Shown here piece after piece: positions 35,243 through 42,809 of a stretch of DNA of 56,830 nt. The stretch is from Streptomyces sp. WAC06614 (GTDB taxonomy: Bacteria; Actinomycetota; Actinomycetes; Streptomycetales; Streptomycetaceae): the NCBI RefSeq assembly GCF_003949795.1, contig NZ_RPRY01000009.1:1-56830 (forward strand), read 5' to 3'. Both the position numbers and the translations under genes were made by a program. A model generated the notes under the pieces. It saw only the letters and a program-made list of their open reading frames with translations, did not search any database and was not told the DNA's origin. Position 1 is the stretch's first letter. Every line of letters starts with the position of its first letter.

Positions 35243-35971
35243 ATGGAGAGGGACACAAGACTCGTGAGGACTGAACGACCCCCGGTCAAGCAGGACCGCG
35301 CCCTGCGGACGCGGCAGGCGATCCTGGAGGCCGCCGCCGTGGTCTTCGAGGAGCGGGGTTACGACGCGGCGAAACTGACGGACATCGTCAAGATCGCCAA
35401 TGTCACCAAGGGAGCGCTCTACTTCCACTTCGACTCCAAGGAAGACCTGGCGCAGGCGGTGATCGAGGCGCAGGTGAACATCGAGCCGGTCTTCATGCCG
35501 CAGGAGTTCAAGGCGCAGGAGTTCGTCGACGTCGGCATGATCTTCTCCCACCGGCTCCAGCACGACGTGCTGATGCGCGGCAGCGCGCGGCTCACCCTGG
35601 AGCAGAACGGGCGCGGACTGGACCGGGCCGCGCCCTACCAGGGCTGGATCGAGCTGCACACCCAGCTGATGACGGAGGCCAAGGCGCGCGGTGAGCTGCT
35701 CTCGCACGTGGACCCGGTCCAGCCGTCCCGGCTCATCGTGGGCTCCTTCGCCGGTCTGAACGTGATGTCGCAGACGCTCGGCCTCACCCTGGACGAGGAG
35801 GTCTCGGCGCTCTACACCAGCGTGATGCCGAGCCTGGTCGTCTCGGCCGTCGCCATCCGGCTCGACACCGCGCCAGGCCGTGGCGCCCGCGCCCTGCACG
35901 GCGTGCAGGGCGCGCACCTGTGCCGCTGCTCCGAGCGGTCGCGGCTGGCGGTGGCGGCCGAGGTCGCCTGA
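35243..35971 (+). CDS. TetR-family gamma-butyrolactone receptor (ScbR/ArpA-like)
   Basis: A 242-residue repressor. The N-terminal helix-turn-helix is RALRTRQAILEAAAVVFEER, then GYDAAKLTDIVKIANVTKGA and LYFHFDSKEDLAQAVIE, which is the ArpA/ScbR pattern. The C-terminal ligand domain contains the family-typical Trp (YQGWIELHTQL). The last 30 residues are an Arg/Cys/Ala-rich extension not typical of ScbR. Start ATG 35243; GTG 35264 is an alternative. It likely senses the product of the afsA-like gene and represses itself through the palindrome upstream. Confidence 0.92.
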   Translation: MERDTRLVRTERPPVKQDRALRTRQAILEAAAVVFEERGYDAAKLTDIVKIANVTKGALYFHFDSKEDLAQAVIEAQVNIEPVFMPQEFKAQEFVDVGMIFSHRLQHDVLMRGSARLTLEQNGRGLDRAAPYQGWIELHTQLMTEAKARGELLSHVDPVQPSRLIVGSFAGLNVMSQTLGLTLDEEVSALYTSVMPSLVVSAVAIRLDTAPGRGARALHGVQGAHLCRCSERSRLAVAAEVA

Positions 35972-36052
35972 CGCCGGCCGGCTCCCCGGCCCCGACCGGG
36001 CCGGACCTTCGGGCCCCGACGAGGGTCCCGACCGTCCCTGCCCGTCCTGCCC

Positions 36053-36100
36053 GCCCTGCCCCGGTGCGGCGCGCCTGCCGGCGCCGCACCGGGGCAGGGC
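36053..36100 (+). terminator. Terminator after the TetR receptor gene
   Basis: A perfect 20-bp stem (GCCCTGCCCCGGTGCGGCGC and complement) with an 8-nt loop. Confidence 0.92.
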
Positions 36101-36270
36101 TGTGTGCGCGGGGTCACGTTGCGAATGCGTAGCGGTATGGGCACACGAAAAAACTTCCAGGTATTATTTTCGGCGGGGCGCGGCTCGAAAGTGCTCCTCG
36201 CCAGGCATGGCCCGGGGAGGAGCCGTCACGGGGGGTCCGAGCCGCGGCCCCGGTCCGGTCGACGTGACGT

Positions 36271-36309
36271 ATTGACGTGGCCCGCCGGAGCGAGCAACAT
36301 TCCGGCGGG
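36271..36309 (+). promoter_or_regulatory. Promoter and operator candidate, DTGWT locus 2
   Basis: ATTGACGTGGCC with TTGACG (36272-36277) and CAACAT (36295-36300) at 17-nt spacing. An inverted repeat CCCGCCGGA (36281-36289) / TCCGGCGGG (36301-36309) straddles the -10 and is followed by TACTTTTCGTCTT. The ATTGACGTG element is 73 nt before the peptide ATG, the same distance as at locus 1. Confidence 0.55.
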
Positions 36310-36343
36310 TACTTTTCGTCTTGATCCCCGAGAGGTACCCGAC

Positions 36344-36403
36344 ATGAGCAGCGGCGCGGCCATCCACGCCTCATCGGCAGCGAGCGACACGGGGTGGACC
36401 TGA
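36344..36403 (+). CDS. 19-residue peptide ending in DTGWT
   Basis: MSSGAAIHASSAASDTGWT, preceded by GAGAGG 8 nt before the ATG. There is no signal peptide. The C-terminal pentapeptide DTGWT is the same motif that occurs twice in the exported peptide at 18827. It ends 4 nt before the flavodoxin-like gene, so the two are cotranscribed. It may be a signalling peptide or a precursor of a modified peptide with an Ala/Ser-rich leader. Too short for normal annotation and supported by the ribosome binding site, motif and gene spacing. Confidence 0.65.
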   Translation: MSSGAAIHASSAASDTGWT

Positions 36404-36407
36404 TCGG

Positions 36408-36962
36408 ATGGCAGCCAAGACACCGCTGGTCGCGGTCGTCCACGACGGGCGGCAGGGATGGGCCTCGCCGCAGGCCTTCGCGGCGCGCGACGGCGCCGCC
36501 GAGACGGGCGCGCGGAGCGTCCTCATCGGGGTGGAAGGCATCGGCGAGCGGCAGCGGGGGCTGCTGAGGGAGGCCGACGGCATCCTGTTCGGCGCCCGTC
36601 CGCCGCACACGGCCGAGTGCGGCGCCTGGCTCGGCCGGCCGGCCGCCGGATTCACCGACCCGCACGTGGACCCGTACGAGCGGCTGCGGGAACTGTACGC
36701 GTTCGCCGACCGGTTGGGCATGCACTGGATCGGCATGGACGTCCCGCCCTGGTGGCACGCCGACTGCGCCACCGAGGCCTCGCTGGACTCCGTACGCTTC
36801 CTCGGCGCCCGCGTGGCCCGCTGCGCCCGCGCCCGGCTGATCGAGGCCGCGGGCGGGTCGGCGGCCGACGCCCGCGCCGCCGACGAGGCCCTGGGCCCCG
36901 CCCACCTCGGCGCGGCCACCCTCACCGCCCACGCGGTCGCGTCCGCCTGGCGCCGCGGCTGA
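36408..36962 (+). CDS. Degenerate flavodoxin-like (WrbA-like) protein
   Basis: A 184-residue protein with the flavodoxin order of elements. The first strand and loop LVAVVHDGRQGWASPQAFAA stands where the FMN phosphate-binding loop T/S-x-T-G-N-T should be. READGILFGARPPHTAECGA corresponds to the second FMN loop, and the long helix VDPYERLRELYAFADRLGMH follows. The phosphate-binding residues are missing, so FMN binding is doubtful. Directly downstream of the DTGWT peptide, parallel to the degenerate Rieske-like gene after the other DTGWT peptide. Function unknown. Confidence 0.7.
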   Translation: MAAKTPLVAVVHDGRQGWASPQAFAARDGAAETGARSVLIGVEGIGERQRGLLREADGILFGARPPHTAECGAWLGRPAAGFTDPHVDPYERLRELYAFADRLGMHWIGMDVPPWWHADCATEASLDSVRFLGARVARCARARLIEAAGGSAADARAADEALGPAHLGAATLTAHAVASAWRRG

Positions 36963-37002
36963 GCCGGGCCGCCAGGGCCGCTCGTGCAGCAGACTGGTGA
37001 CC

Positions 37003-37416
37003 ATGGCCATTCACGAGAACCTGCTCGGGGGACCCGCCCCGACCCACCTGCCCGACGACCCGGAGCCGCGCACGGCCCTCGCCGCCGGCACCGACCCGGC
37101 GGAGGTCGCCGCCAAGTACCCCGCCTCCTCGCTCGCCTGGGCCCGCCTGGCGGACGACGCCTTCGAGGCCGGCCGCAGCGTCGAGTCCTACGCGTACGCC
37201 CGGACGGGCTACCACCGCGGCCTGGACGCCCTGCGCCGGGCCGGCTGGAAGGGCCACGGCCCCGTGCCGTGGGAGCACGAGCCGAACCGCGGCTTCCTGC
37301 GCGCCCTGCACGCGCTGGCCCGCGCCGCCCAGGCGATCGGTGAGCAGGAGGAGTACGAGCGCTGCTCGACCTTCCTGCGCGACTCCTCGCCGACGGCGGC
37401 CGACACCCTCGGCTGA
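37003..37416 (+). CDS. DUF3151 family protein
   Basis: A 137-residue protein with the DUF3151 pattern IHENLLGGPAPTHLPDDPEP, KYPASSLAWARLADDAFEAG, SYAYARTGYHRGLDALRRAG. Unknown function, nearly universal in Streptomyces, normally close to fba. Its separation from fba by about 5 kb here marks the right border of the butyrolactone island. Start ATG 37003. Confidence 0.9.
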   Translation: MAIHENLLGGPAPTHLPDDPEPRTALAAGTDPAEVAAKYPASSLAWARLADDAFEAGRSVESYAYARTGYHRGLDALRRAGWKGHGPVPWEHEPNRGFLRALHALARAAQAIGEQEEYERCSTFLRDSSPTAADTLG

Positions 37417-37550
37417 GGCGCCCGTGCCGTAGGTGTCCGGAGGGGCGAAAAGGTGGCACTGCTCACACTGACCCTCCTCCGGACCCCGCGCATATGATGC
37501 GACCAGGGGACCGGGGCTCCACTTGCCTCCCAGGGAAGGAGCGGACCGCT

Positions 37551-37571
37551 ACCCGGAAGTTCGTGTCGAGG
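37551..37571 (+). promoter_or_regulatory. Shared 21-bp element in the kynA leader
   Basis: ACCCGGAAGTTCGTGTCGAG then G; matches the element upstream of the HAD gene (33571-33591) at 18 of 21 positions. It overlaps the kynA ribosome binding site, 9-29 nt before the ATG. Confidence 0.4.
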
Positions 37572-37579
37572 AGACAGCG

Positions 37580-38431
37580 ATGTCGACGCATTCCCTTGAT
37601 GCCTCCGGAGCCGGCGGTTCGGATACCCCGAACCTCGACTTCGACGGCACCACCCCTTACGAGGACTACGTCCAGGCGGACGTCCTCACCCACCTCCAGC
37701 ACCCCCGCTCGGACGACCCGGGCGAGATGGTCTTCCTGGTCACCACCCAGGTCATGGAGCTGTGGTTCACCGTCATCGTCCACGAGTGGGAGACCGCGGC
37801 CGGCGCCCTGCGCGAGGACCGCATCGACGTGGCGATGGACGCGCTGAAGCGCTCCGTCCGCGAGCTCGACGCCCTCAACGCCTCCTGGCGTCCGCTCGCC
37901 CAACTCACCCCCGGCCAGTTCAACTCCTACCGGGCCGCCCTCGGCGAGGGCTCCGGCTTCCAGTCCGCGATGTACCGCCGGATGGAGTTCCTGCTCGGAG
38001 AGAAGTCCGCCTCCATGCTCGTCCCGCACCGCGGCGCCCCGCGCGTGTATGCCGAGCTGGAGAAGGCCCTGCACGAGCCCAGCCTCTACGACGAGGTGCT
38101 GCGCCTGCTGGCGCGCCGCGGCCTCGCCGTCCCCGAGGCGGTGCTGGAGCGCGACCTGTCGCAGCGCTACGAGCCCTCGCCCGAGGTCGAGGCGGTGTGG
38201 ACCGCCCTGTACACCGAGCCGGGCGCGCACGAGGAACTCGTCCGCCTGGGCGAGGCGCTGACCGACGTAGCCGAGCTGGTCTGGCGCTGGCGCAACGACC
38301 ACCTGGTCGCCACCCGGCGGGCGATGGGCGCGAAGACCGGCACCGGCGGCTCCGCCGGGGTGTCCTGGCTGGAGAAGCGGGCCCAGAAGAACGTCTTCCC
38401 CGAGCTGTGGACGGCGCGCAGCCATGTCTGA
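37580..38431 (+). CDS. kynA: Tryptophan 2,3-dioxygenase
   Basis: A 283-residue heme enzyme opening the indole ring of L-tryptophan to N-formylkynurenine. Typical segments: YEDYVQADVLTHLQHPRSDD, EMVFLVTTQVMELWFTVIVH (contains the family E-x-x-F/H region), GFQSAMYRRMEFLLGEK, and VWRWRNDHLVATRRAMGAKT with the proximal heme-ligand His. GTGGSAGVSWLEKRAQKNVFPELW at the C-terminus is characteristic. Start ATG 37580 with GAGGAGA upstream. The end overlaps kynU by 8 nt. Confidence 0.96.
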   Translation: MSTHSLDASGAGGSDTPNLDFDGTTPYEDYVQADVLTHLQHPRSDDPGEMVFLVTTQVMELWFTVIVHEWETAAGALREDRIDVAMDALKRSVRELDALNASWRPLAQLTPGQFNSYRAALGEGSGFQSAMYRRMEFLLGEKSASMLVPHRGAPRVYAELEKALHEPSLYDEVLRLLARRGLAVPEAVLERDLSQRYEPSPEVEAVWTALYTEPGAHEELVRLGEALTDVAELVWRWRNDHLVATRRAMGAKTGTGGSAGVSWLEKRAQKNVFPELWTARSHV

Positions 38432-39692
38432 GCAGTCTGAGCACGAGACCGTGGGGGCCGCGCACGCGGGCCTGGACGCGCGGGCCGCGGAGCTGGACGC
38501 CCCGACCGCGGACCTGGCCGCCCGCGCCTCGGACCTGGACGCGGCCGACGAGCTGGGCAAGCTCCGCGAGCGCTTCGCCCTCCCCGACGGCGTGGTCTAC
38601 CTGGACGGCAACTCGCTGGGCGCGCTCCCGGCGGGCGTGCCCGGCCGGGTCGCCGACGTGGTCGGCCGGGAGTGGGGCGAGCTGCTGATCCGTTCCTGGG
38701 ACGAGAGCGGCTGGTGGACCGCACCCGAGCGGATCGGCGAGCGGATCGCCCCGCTGCTGGGCGCCGCGCCCGGCCAGGTCGTGGTCGGCGACTCCACCAG
38801 CGTGAACCTCTTCAAGGCGGTGGTCGGCGCGGCCCGGCTGGCCGCTCCGGGGCGCGGCGAGCTGCTGGTCGACGCCGGCACCTTCCCCACCGACGGCTAC
38901 ATCGCCCAGTCCGCGGCCCGGATGACCGGGCTGCGGGTGGTCCCCGTCGAGCCCGCCGCCGTCCCGGCCGCGCTCGGCCCGGACACCGCCGCGGTGCTGC
39001 TCAACCACGTCGACTACCGCACCGGGCGGCTGCACGACCTGCCCGGGATCACCGCCGCCGCGCGGGCGGCGGGCGCGGTCACGGTGTGGGACCTGTGCCA
39101 CAGTGCGGGGGCCCTGCCCGTGGGCCTGGACGCGCACGGGGTCGACCTCGCGGTCGGGTGCACGTACAAGTACCTCAACGGAGGCCCGGGTTCGCCCGCG
39201 TACCTATACATCGCCGCCCGCCACCAGGCGGACTTCGACTCGCCGCTGCCCGGCTGGAACTCGCACGCCGAGCCGTTCGCGATGAGCCCCGGCTACGTAC
39301 CGGCCGACGGGGCCGTGCGCGGGCGCGTCGGCACCCCGGACATCCTCTCGATGCTCGCCCTGGAGGCGGCGCTGGAGGCGTGGGACGGGGTGCGGATCGA
39401 GGACGTCCGGGCCAAGTCCCTGGCCCTGACCGACTTCTTCCTGGAGTGCGTCGAGGCCTACCTGCCGGCCGGGCGGGTCGAGCTGGTCACCCCGCGCGAG
39501 CACGCCGAGCGCGGCAGCCAGGTCTCGCTGCGCACGGACGACGCGGCCCGGGTGATGCGCGAGCTCGTCGCGCGGGGCGTCGTCGGCGACTTCCGCCACC
39601 CCGACGTGCTGCGCTTCGGGTTCACCCCGCTGTACGTCGGGTTCGCCGACGCGGAGCGGGCGGCCCGGACACTGGGTCACGTTTACGGGTGA
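38424..39692 (+). CDS. kynU: Kynureninase
   Basis: A 422-residue PLP enzyme splitting kynurenine to anthranilate and alanine. Landmarks: FALPDGVVYLDGNSLGALPA, VVGDSTSVNLFKAVVGAARL, VTVWDLCHSAGALPVGLDAH (PLP-binding Asp/His), CTYKYLNGGPGSPAYLYIAA with the Schiff-base lysine, and the C-terminal RFGFTPLYVGFADAERAA. It starts inside the kynA stop (ATGTCTGA, 8-nt overlap). The N-terminal 30 residues are an Ala-rich A-A-x-L-D repeat extension. Confidence 0.96.
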   Translation: MSEQSEHETVGAAHAGLDARAAELDAPTADLAARASDLDAADELGKLRERFALPDGVVYLDGNSLGALPAGVPGRVADVVGREWGELLIRSWDESGWWTAPERIGERIAPLLGAAPGQVVVGDSTSVNLFKAVVGAARLAAPGRGELLVDAGTFPTDGYIAQSAARMTGLRVVPVEPAAVPAALGPDTAAVLLNHVDYRTGRLHDLPGITAAARAAGAVTVWDLCHSAGALPVGLDAHGVDLAVGCTYKYLNGGPGSPAYLYIAARHQADFDSPLPGWNSHAEPFAMSPGYVPADGAVRGRVGTPDILSMLALEAALEAWDGVRIEDVRAKSLALTDFFLECVEAYLPAGRVELVTPREHAERGSQVSLRTDDAARVMRELVARGVVGDFRHPDVLRFGFTPLYVGFADAERAARTLGHVYG

Positions 39693-39697
39693 TCGGG

Positions 39698-39722
39698 CCG
39701 CGGTCCCCGGCGGGGACCGCGG
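39698..39722 (+). terminator. Terminator after kynU
   Basis: An 11-bp perfect stem (CCGCGGTCCCC / GGGGACCGCGG) with loop GGC, 6 nt past the kynU stop. Confidence 0.85.
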
Positions 39723-39968
39723 CACCGTGGTACGCCCGTGGGGCACCGCGGTGCAGGAACGTCACGGCGGCCCGCCCGTGGCGGGCCCGCCGGCGGCCGG
39801 GGCGACCCGCCCCGGCCCGGGACGGCCCGCACCGGCGGCGCCGGACGGCGGGGGCGGCGCGGTCCGGCCAGGTACCGCCTGATAGTTTCCCGGCCTGCCC
39901 GGCGCACTGCCCGGGCCCGCCACGAGCCGGACCTGGCCCCGGAGCCGACGTACCGAGAGGTGAGCCGC

Positions 39969-40853
39969 ATGCCGGACCCCGCAGTCGAACGGGACGCCGC
40001 CGAGGCCGCCTCGGCGTTCTCCCACCCGCCCGTCGCGCCCGACGCCACCGCGGCGTACGGCGCCCACCCCGACCAGGTCGTCGACTTCTACGCGCCACGC
40101 GACGCGTCCGGTCCGGGCACTCCGGCCCCGCTGGTCGTGGTCCTGCACGGCGGGGCCTGGCGGGCGCCGTACGACCGGCAGCACGTGACGCCGTTCGCGG
40201 ACCTGCTGGCCCGGCGGGGTTTCGCGGTGGCCAACGTGGAGTACCGCCGCGGCCGTTCGCTGCCGCACCAGAACGCCGAGGGCCCGGTCGCCGGCCGCTG
40301 GCCGGAGACCTTCGACGACGTGGCCGCGGCCCTCGACGCGCTGCCCGCCCTGGCAGCGGCCGCCCTGCCGACGGCCGACCTGCGCCGCACGGTGATCACC
40401 GGCCACTCGGCCGGCGGCCAGCTCGCCCTGTGGGCCGCCGCCCGGCACGTCCTGCCCGCCGACGCCGCCTGGCGGCTGCCGGAGCCGCCCGCGCTGCGCG
40501 GGGTGGTGGCCCTGGCCCCGATCGCCGACTTCACGGTGGCCGAGGACCTGGGCGTGTGCGGCGGCGCGAGCGCCCAGCTCCTGGGCGGCGGCCCGGAGCC
40601 GTTCGCGACCCGCCGCCCGTACGCCGACCCCGCGGCCCTGCTGCCGACCGGCATCGCCACCACCGTGGTCCAGGGCCGCGAGGACATCGTCGTCCCGCCA
40701 CGGGTCGCCGAGTCCTACGTGGAAGCAGCGGCCAAGGCCGGCGAAACCGTCGGCCTGACCCTCCTCGACGACATCGGCCACTTCCCGCTGATCGACCCCG
40801 CGGCGGACGCGTGCGCCGTGGTGATCGAGGAGATCAGCCAACTGGCGTGGTGA
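39969..40853 (+). CDS. Alpha/beta hydrolase, probable kynurenine formamidase
   Basis: A 294-residue hydrolase of the hormone-sensitive-lipase/KynB-like type. The oxyanion HGG motif is in VVLHGGAWRAPYD, the nucleophile in VITGHSAGGQLALW (GHSAG), the acid in VVQGREDIVVPP and the His in DDIGHFPLIDP. A hydrolase of this type directly after kynA-kynU is the best candidate for deformylating N-formylkynurenine, the missing middle step. GAGAGG 8 nt before ATG 39969. It has its own transcription unit after the kynU terminator. Confidence 0.85.
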   Translation: MPDPAVERDAAEAASAFSHPPVAPDATAAYGAHPDQVVDFYAPRDASGPGTPAPLVVVLHGGAWRAPYDRQHVTPFADLLARRGFAVANVEYRRGRSLPHQNAEGPVAGRWPETFDDVAAALDALPALAAAALPTADLRRTVITGHSAGGQLALWAAARHVLPADAAWRLPEPPALRGVVALAPIADFTVAEDLGVCGGASAQLLGGGPEPFATRRPYADPAALLPTGIATTVVQGREDIVVPPRVAESYVEAAAKAGETVGLTLLDDIGHFPLIDPAADACAVVIEEISQLAW

Positions 40854-40887
40854 CCACGGGACCGGGACCGAGGACGGGCCCCGGGAC

Positions 40888-41805
40888 TCAGACCTTGTCG
40901 TAGGTCCCGGACTGCCACAGGGCGCCGCCCTTGCCGGGGCCGCCGTCCGCCTTGTAGACGACGAAGTTGCCGTCGTCCTGGAGCAGGGCGTAGGCGCCGG
41001 GGTTGCCGGCGGTGCCCGAGCGCCAGACGACCTTGTACGGGCTGAACCAGTCGCGCAGCAGCATCTCGCCGTCGGGCTCCATGCGCAGCTCGATCGAGTA
41101 GAAGCCGGACCCGTACGTGCCGCTGTTCCAGATCGCCTGTCCGTCGCGCTTGCGGTAGATGACGAGGTTGTTGTCGTTCTGGACGACCATCCACACGGTC
41201 GCGGACTGCGACCAGTCACCGCTGTACTGGTAGCGGTACTGGTGCGTGGCGTCCTCCGCGCACAGCTTGGTGGTCTTCTCGCTCCGCAGCGCCCGCCAGT
41301 GCAGGCCCATGAACGCCTCGTCCTTGCGGCCGATCACCCGGAAGTCGCCGTCCGCCTCCAGGTACGCCCGGGGGTTGGTGTCGGTCCGGTCGCCGTAGCT
41401 GGCGGTGTGCCAGATGCCGCCGCCGGTCTGGGCGCTGCCGCCCTGCTTGTAGACGACGAAGTTGCCGTCCTCCTGCATGGTGGCGTACGCACCGGGGTTG
41501 CCGTAGGTGCCGGTGTTCCACAGCGGCAGCTTGGGACCGCCCGGGTAGCCGAGGGCGTACAGGACGAGGTTGCCGTCCCCCTGCATGACCAGCTCGGTGT
41601 GCCCGGTCGGGTTGGTCAACTTCTCCCCGGGAGCGAGCCGCTGTCCCACCTTCAGGACCGTCTCACGGGTGTCGTACGGCTCGTCGCACTCGGGCGCCCC
41701 GGAAGGCGCGGCCGGCGCGGCGCTCGCCGCGGCGGGCACCAGGCCGGTCAGGGCCGAGGCGGCGAGCAGGGATATGAACGCGCTGCGGAGCAGGCGTGCG
41801 GGCAT
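40888..41805 (-). CDS. Secreted B-lectin domain protein (paralogue 1)
   Basis: A 305-residue exported protein: signal peptide (MPARLLRSAFISLLAASALT, cleavage near ASAAPA), then two bulb-type (D-mannose-binding) lectin domains. The carbohydrate-binding signature QxDxNxVxY appears as MQGDGNLVLYAL, MQEDGNFVVYKQ, VQNDNNLVIYRK and LQDDGNFVVYKA; some copies have Gly in place of the canonical Asn/Asp. Likely binds mannose-type glycans outside the cell. First of three tandem paralogues, with about 100 nt of (GTGTCG)n DNA separating it from the next. Confidence 0.92.
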   Translation of the reverse strand: MPARLLRSAFISLLAASALTGLVPAAASAAPAAPSGAPECDEPYDTRETVLKVGQRLAPGEKLTNPTGHTELVMQGDGNLVLYALGYPGGPKLPLWNTGTYGNPGAYATMQEDGNFVVYKQGGSAQTGGGIWHTASYGDRTDTNPRAYLEADGDFRVIGRKDEAFMGLHWRALRSEKTTKLCAEDATHQYRYQYSGDWSQSATVWMVVQNDNNLVIYRKRDGQAIWNSGTYGSGFYSIELRMEPDGEMLLRDWFSPYKVVWRSGTAGNPGAYALLQDDGNFVVYKADGGPGKGGALWQSGTYDKV

Positions 41806-41833
41806 GGGTGTGTCCCCCGTGGTGGTGGTGTGC

Positions 41834-41857
41834 GTGTCGGTGTCGGTGTCGGTGTCG
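41834..41857 (+). repeat. (GTGTCG)4 microsatellite upstream of B-lectin paralogue 1
   Basis: Four perfect GTGTCG hexamers in the promoter region (29-52 nt upstream of the minus-strand start). Copy-number change would alter promoter or leader spacing by 6 bp steps. Confidence 0.85.
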
Positions 41858-41904
41858 ACGCCGATGTCGATCGGTGCCGGCCGCGGTCGTACGGCCGTTC
41901 CCGG

Positions 41905-42783
41905 TCAGAGCTTGTTGTAGGTGGCGGTGTTCCAGAGGGCGCCGCCCTTGCCGGGGCCGCCGTCCTTCTTGTAGACGACGAAGTTGCCGTCGTCCTGGAG
42001 GATGGCGAAGGCGCCGGTGTTGCCAGCGGTGCCGGTGTGCCAGCGGACCGTCTGGTTCGGGCCGCTCTCGTGCAGGGTCAGGTCGCCGCCGGCGAGCATC
42101 TCCAGCACCAGGCCGTTGCGGTTGCCGTAGGTGCCGCTGTTCCAGATGGCCTTGCCGTCGCTCTTGCGGTACATGACCAGGTTGTTGTCCTTCTGGAGCT
42201 GCAGCCAGACGGTGGCGGACTGGGCCCACGTTCCGCGGGTCCAGGAGCCGTCGGTCGAGCACAGCCGGTAGCGGTACTCGCTGGTGTCGGTGGACCAGTA
42301 CCAGTCCTCGCTGCGGCCGCTCACGCTGAACTCGCCGTTGTCCCGGATCGAGGCGTGGACGTACGCGTTGTCGCGGTTGCCGTAGGTGGCGGTGTGCCAG
42401 ATGCCGCCGCCGGTCTGGGGGCCGCCGCCCTGCTGGTAGATGACGAAGTTGCCGTCCTCCTGCATGAGGGCGTACGCACCCGGGTTGCCGTAGGTGCCGC
42501 TGTGCCACAGCGGGAGCTTGGGACCGCCCGGGTTGCCGAGTGCGTAGACGACGAGGTTGCCGTCGGCCTGCATGACCAGCTCGACCTTGCCGGGCGTGGG
42601 CACCAGGCTCGCGCCGGACTCCAGGGCCCGGCCGGGCCGCAGGTCCGAGCTGTAGCCGTTCTCGCCGGTCGGCCGGCACGTGGTGGGGTCGGCGGCCGCG
42701 GCCGTCGCCGCCGGGACCACGGCGGTCACGGCGGTGGCGGCGAGCAGGGACACGAGTGCTCTGCGGAGCAGGTGGTGACGCAT
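41905..42783 (-). CDS. Secreted B-lectin domain protein (paralogue 2)
   Basis: A 292-residue exported protein, signal peptide MRHHLLRRALVSLLAATAVT with cleavage near AAAADP. Two B-lectin domains with signatures MQADGNLVVYAL, MQEDGNFVIYQQ, LQKDNNLVMYRK and LQDDGNFVVYKK. The C-terminal GKGGALWNTATYNKL is almost identical to paralogue 3. Start ATG 42783; the longer open frame continues only into the neighbouring gene. Only 26 nt separate it from paralogue 3, so they are probably cotranscribed. Confidence 0.92.
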   Translation of the reverse strand: MRHHLLRRALVSLLAATAVTAVVPAATAAAADPTTCRPTGENGYSSDLRPGRALESGASLVPTPGKVELVMQADGNLVVYALGNPGGPKLPLWHSGTYGNPGAYALMQEDGNFVIYQQGGGPQTGGGIWHTATYGNRDNAYVHASIRDNGEFSVSGRSEDWYWSTDTSEYRYRLCSTDGSWTRGTWAQSATVWLQLQKDNNLVMYRKSDGKAIWNSGTYGNRNGLVLEMLAGGDLTLHESGPNQTVRWHTGTAGNTGAFAILQDDGNFVVYKKDGGPGKGGALWNTATYNKL

Positions 42784-42809
42784 GGTGGGAATCCCCCGTG
42801 GTGGTGCGG

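Larger units (their letters stand above)
35972..36343. other. Intergenic region before the second DTGWT locus
   Basis: A 372-nt gap containing a strong terminator (36053-36100), an AT-rich stretch around 36145-36172 (CTTCCAGGTATTATTTTCGG) and the promoter-like element plus inverted repeat directly before the peptide gene. No further gene seen. Confidence 0.6.
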
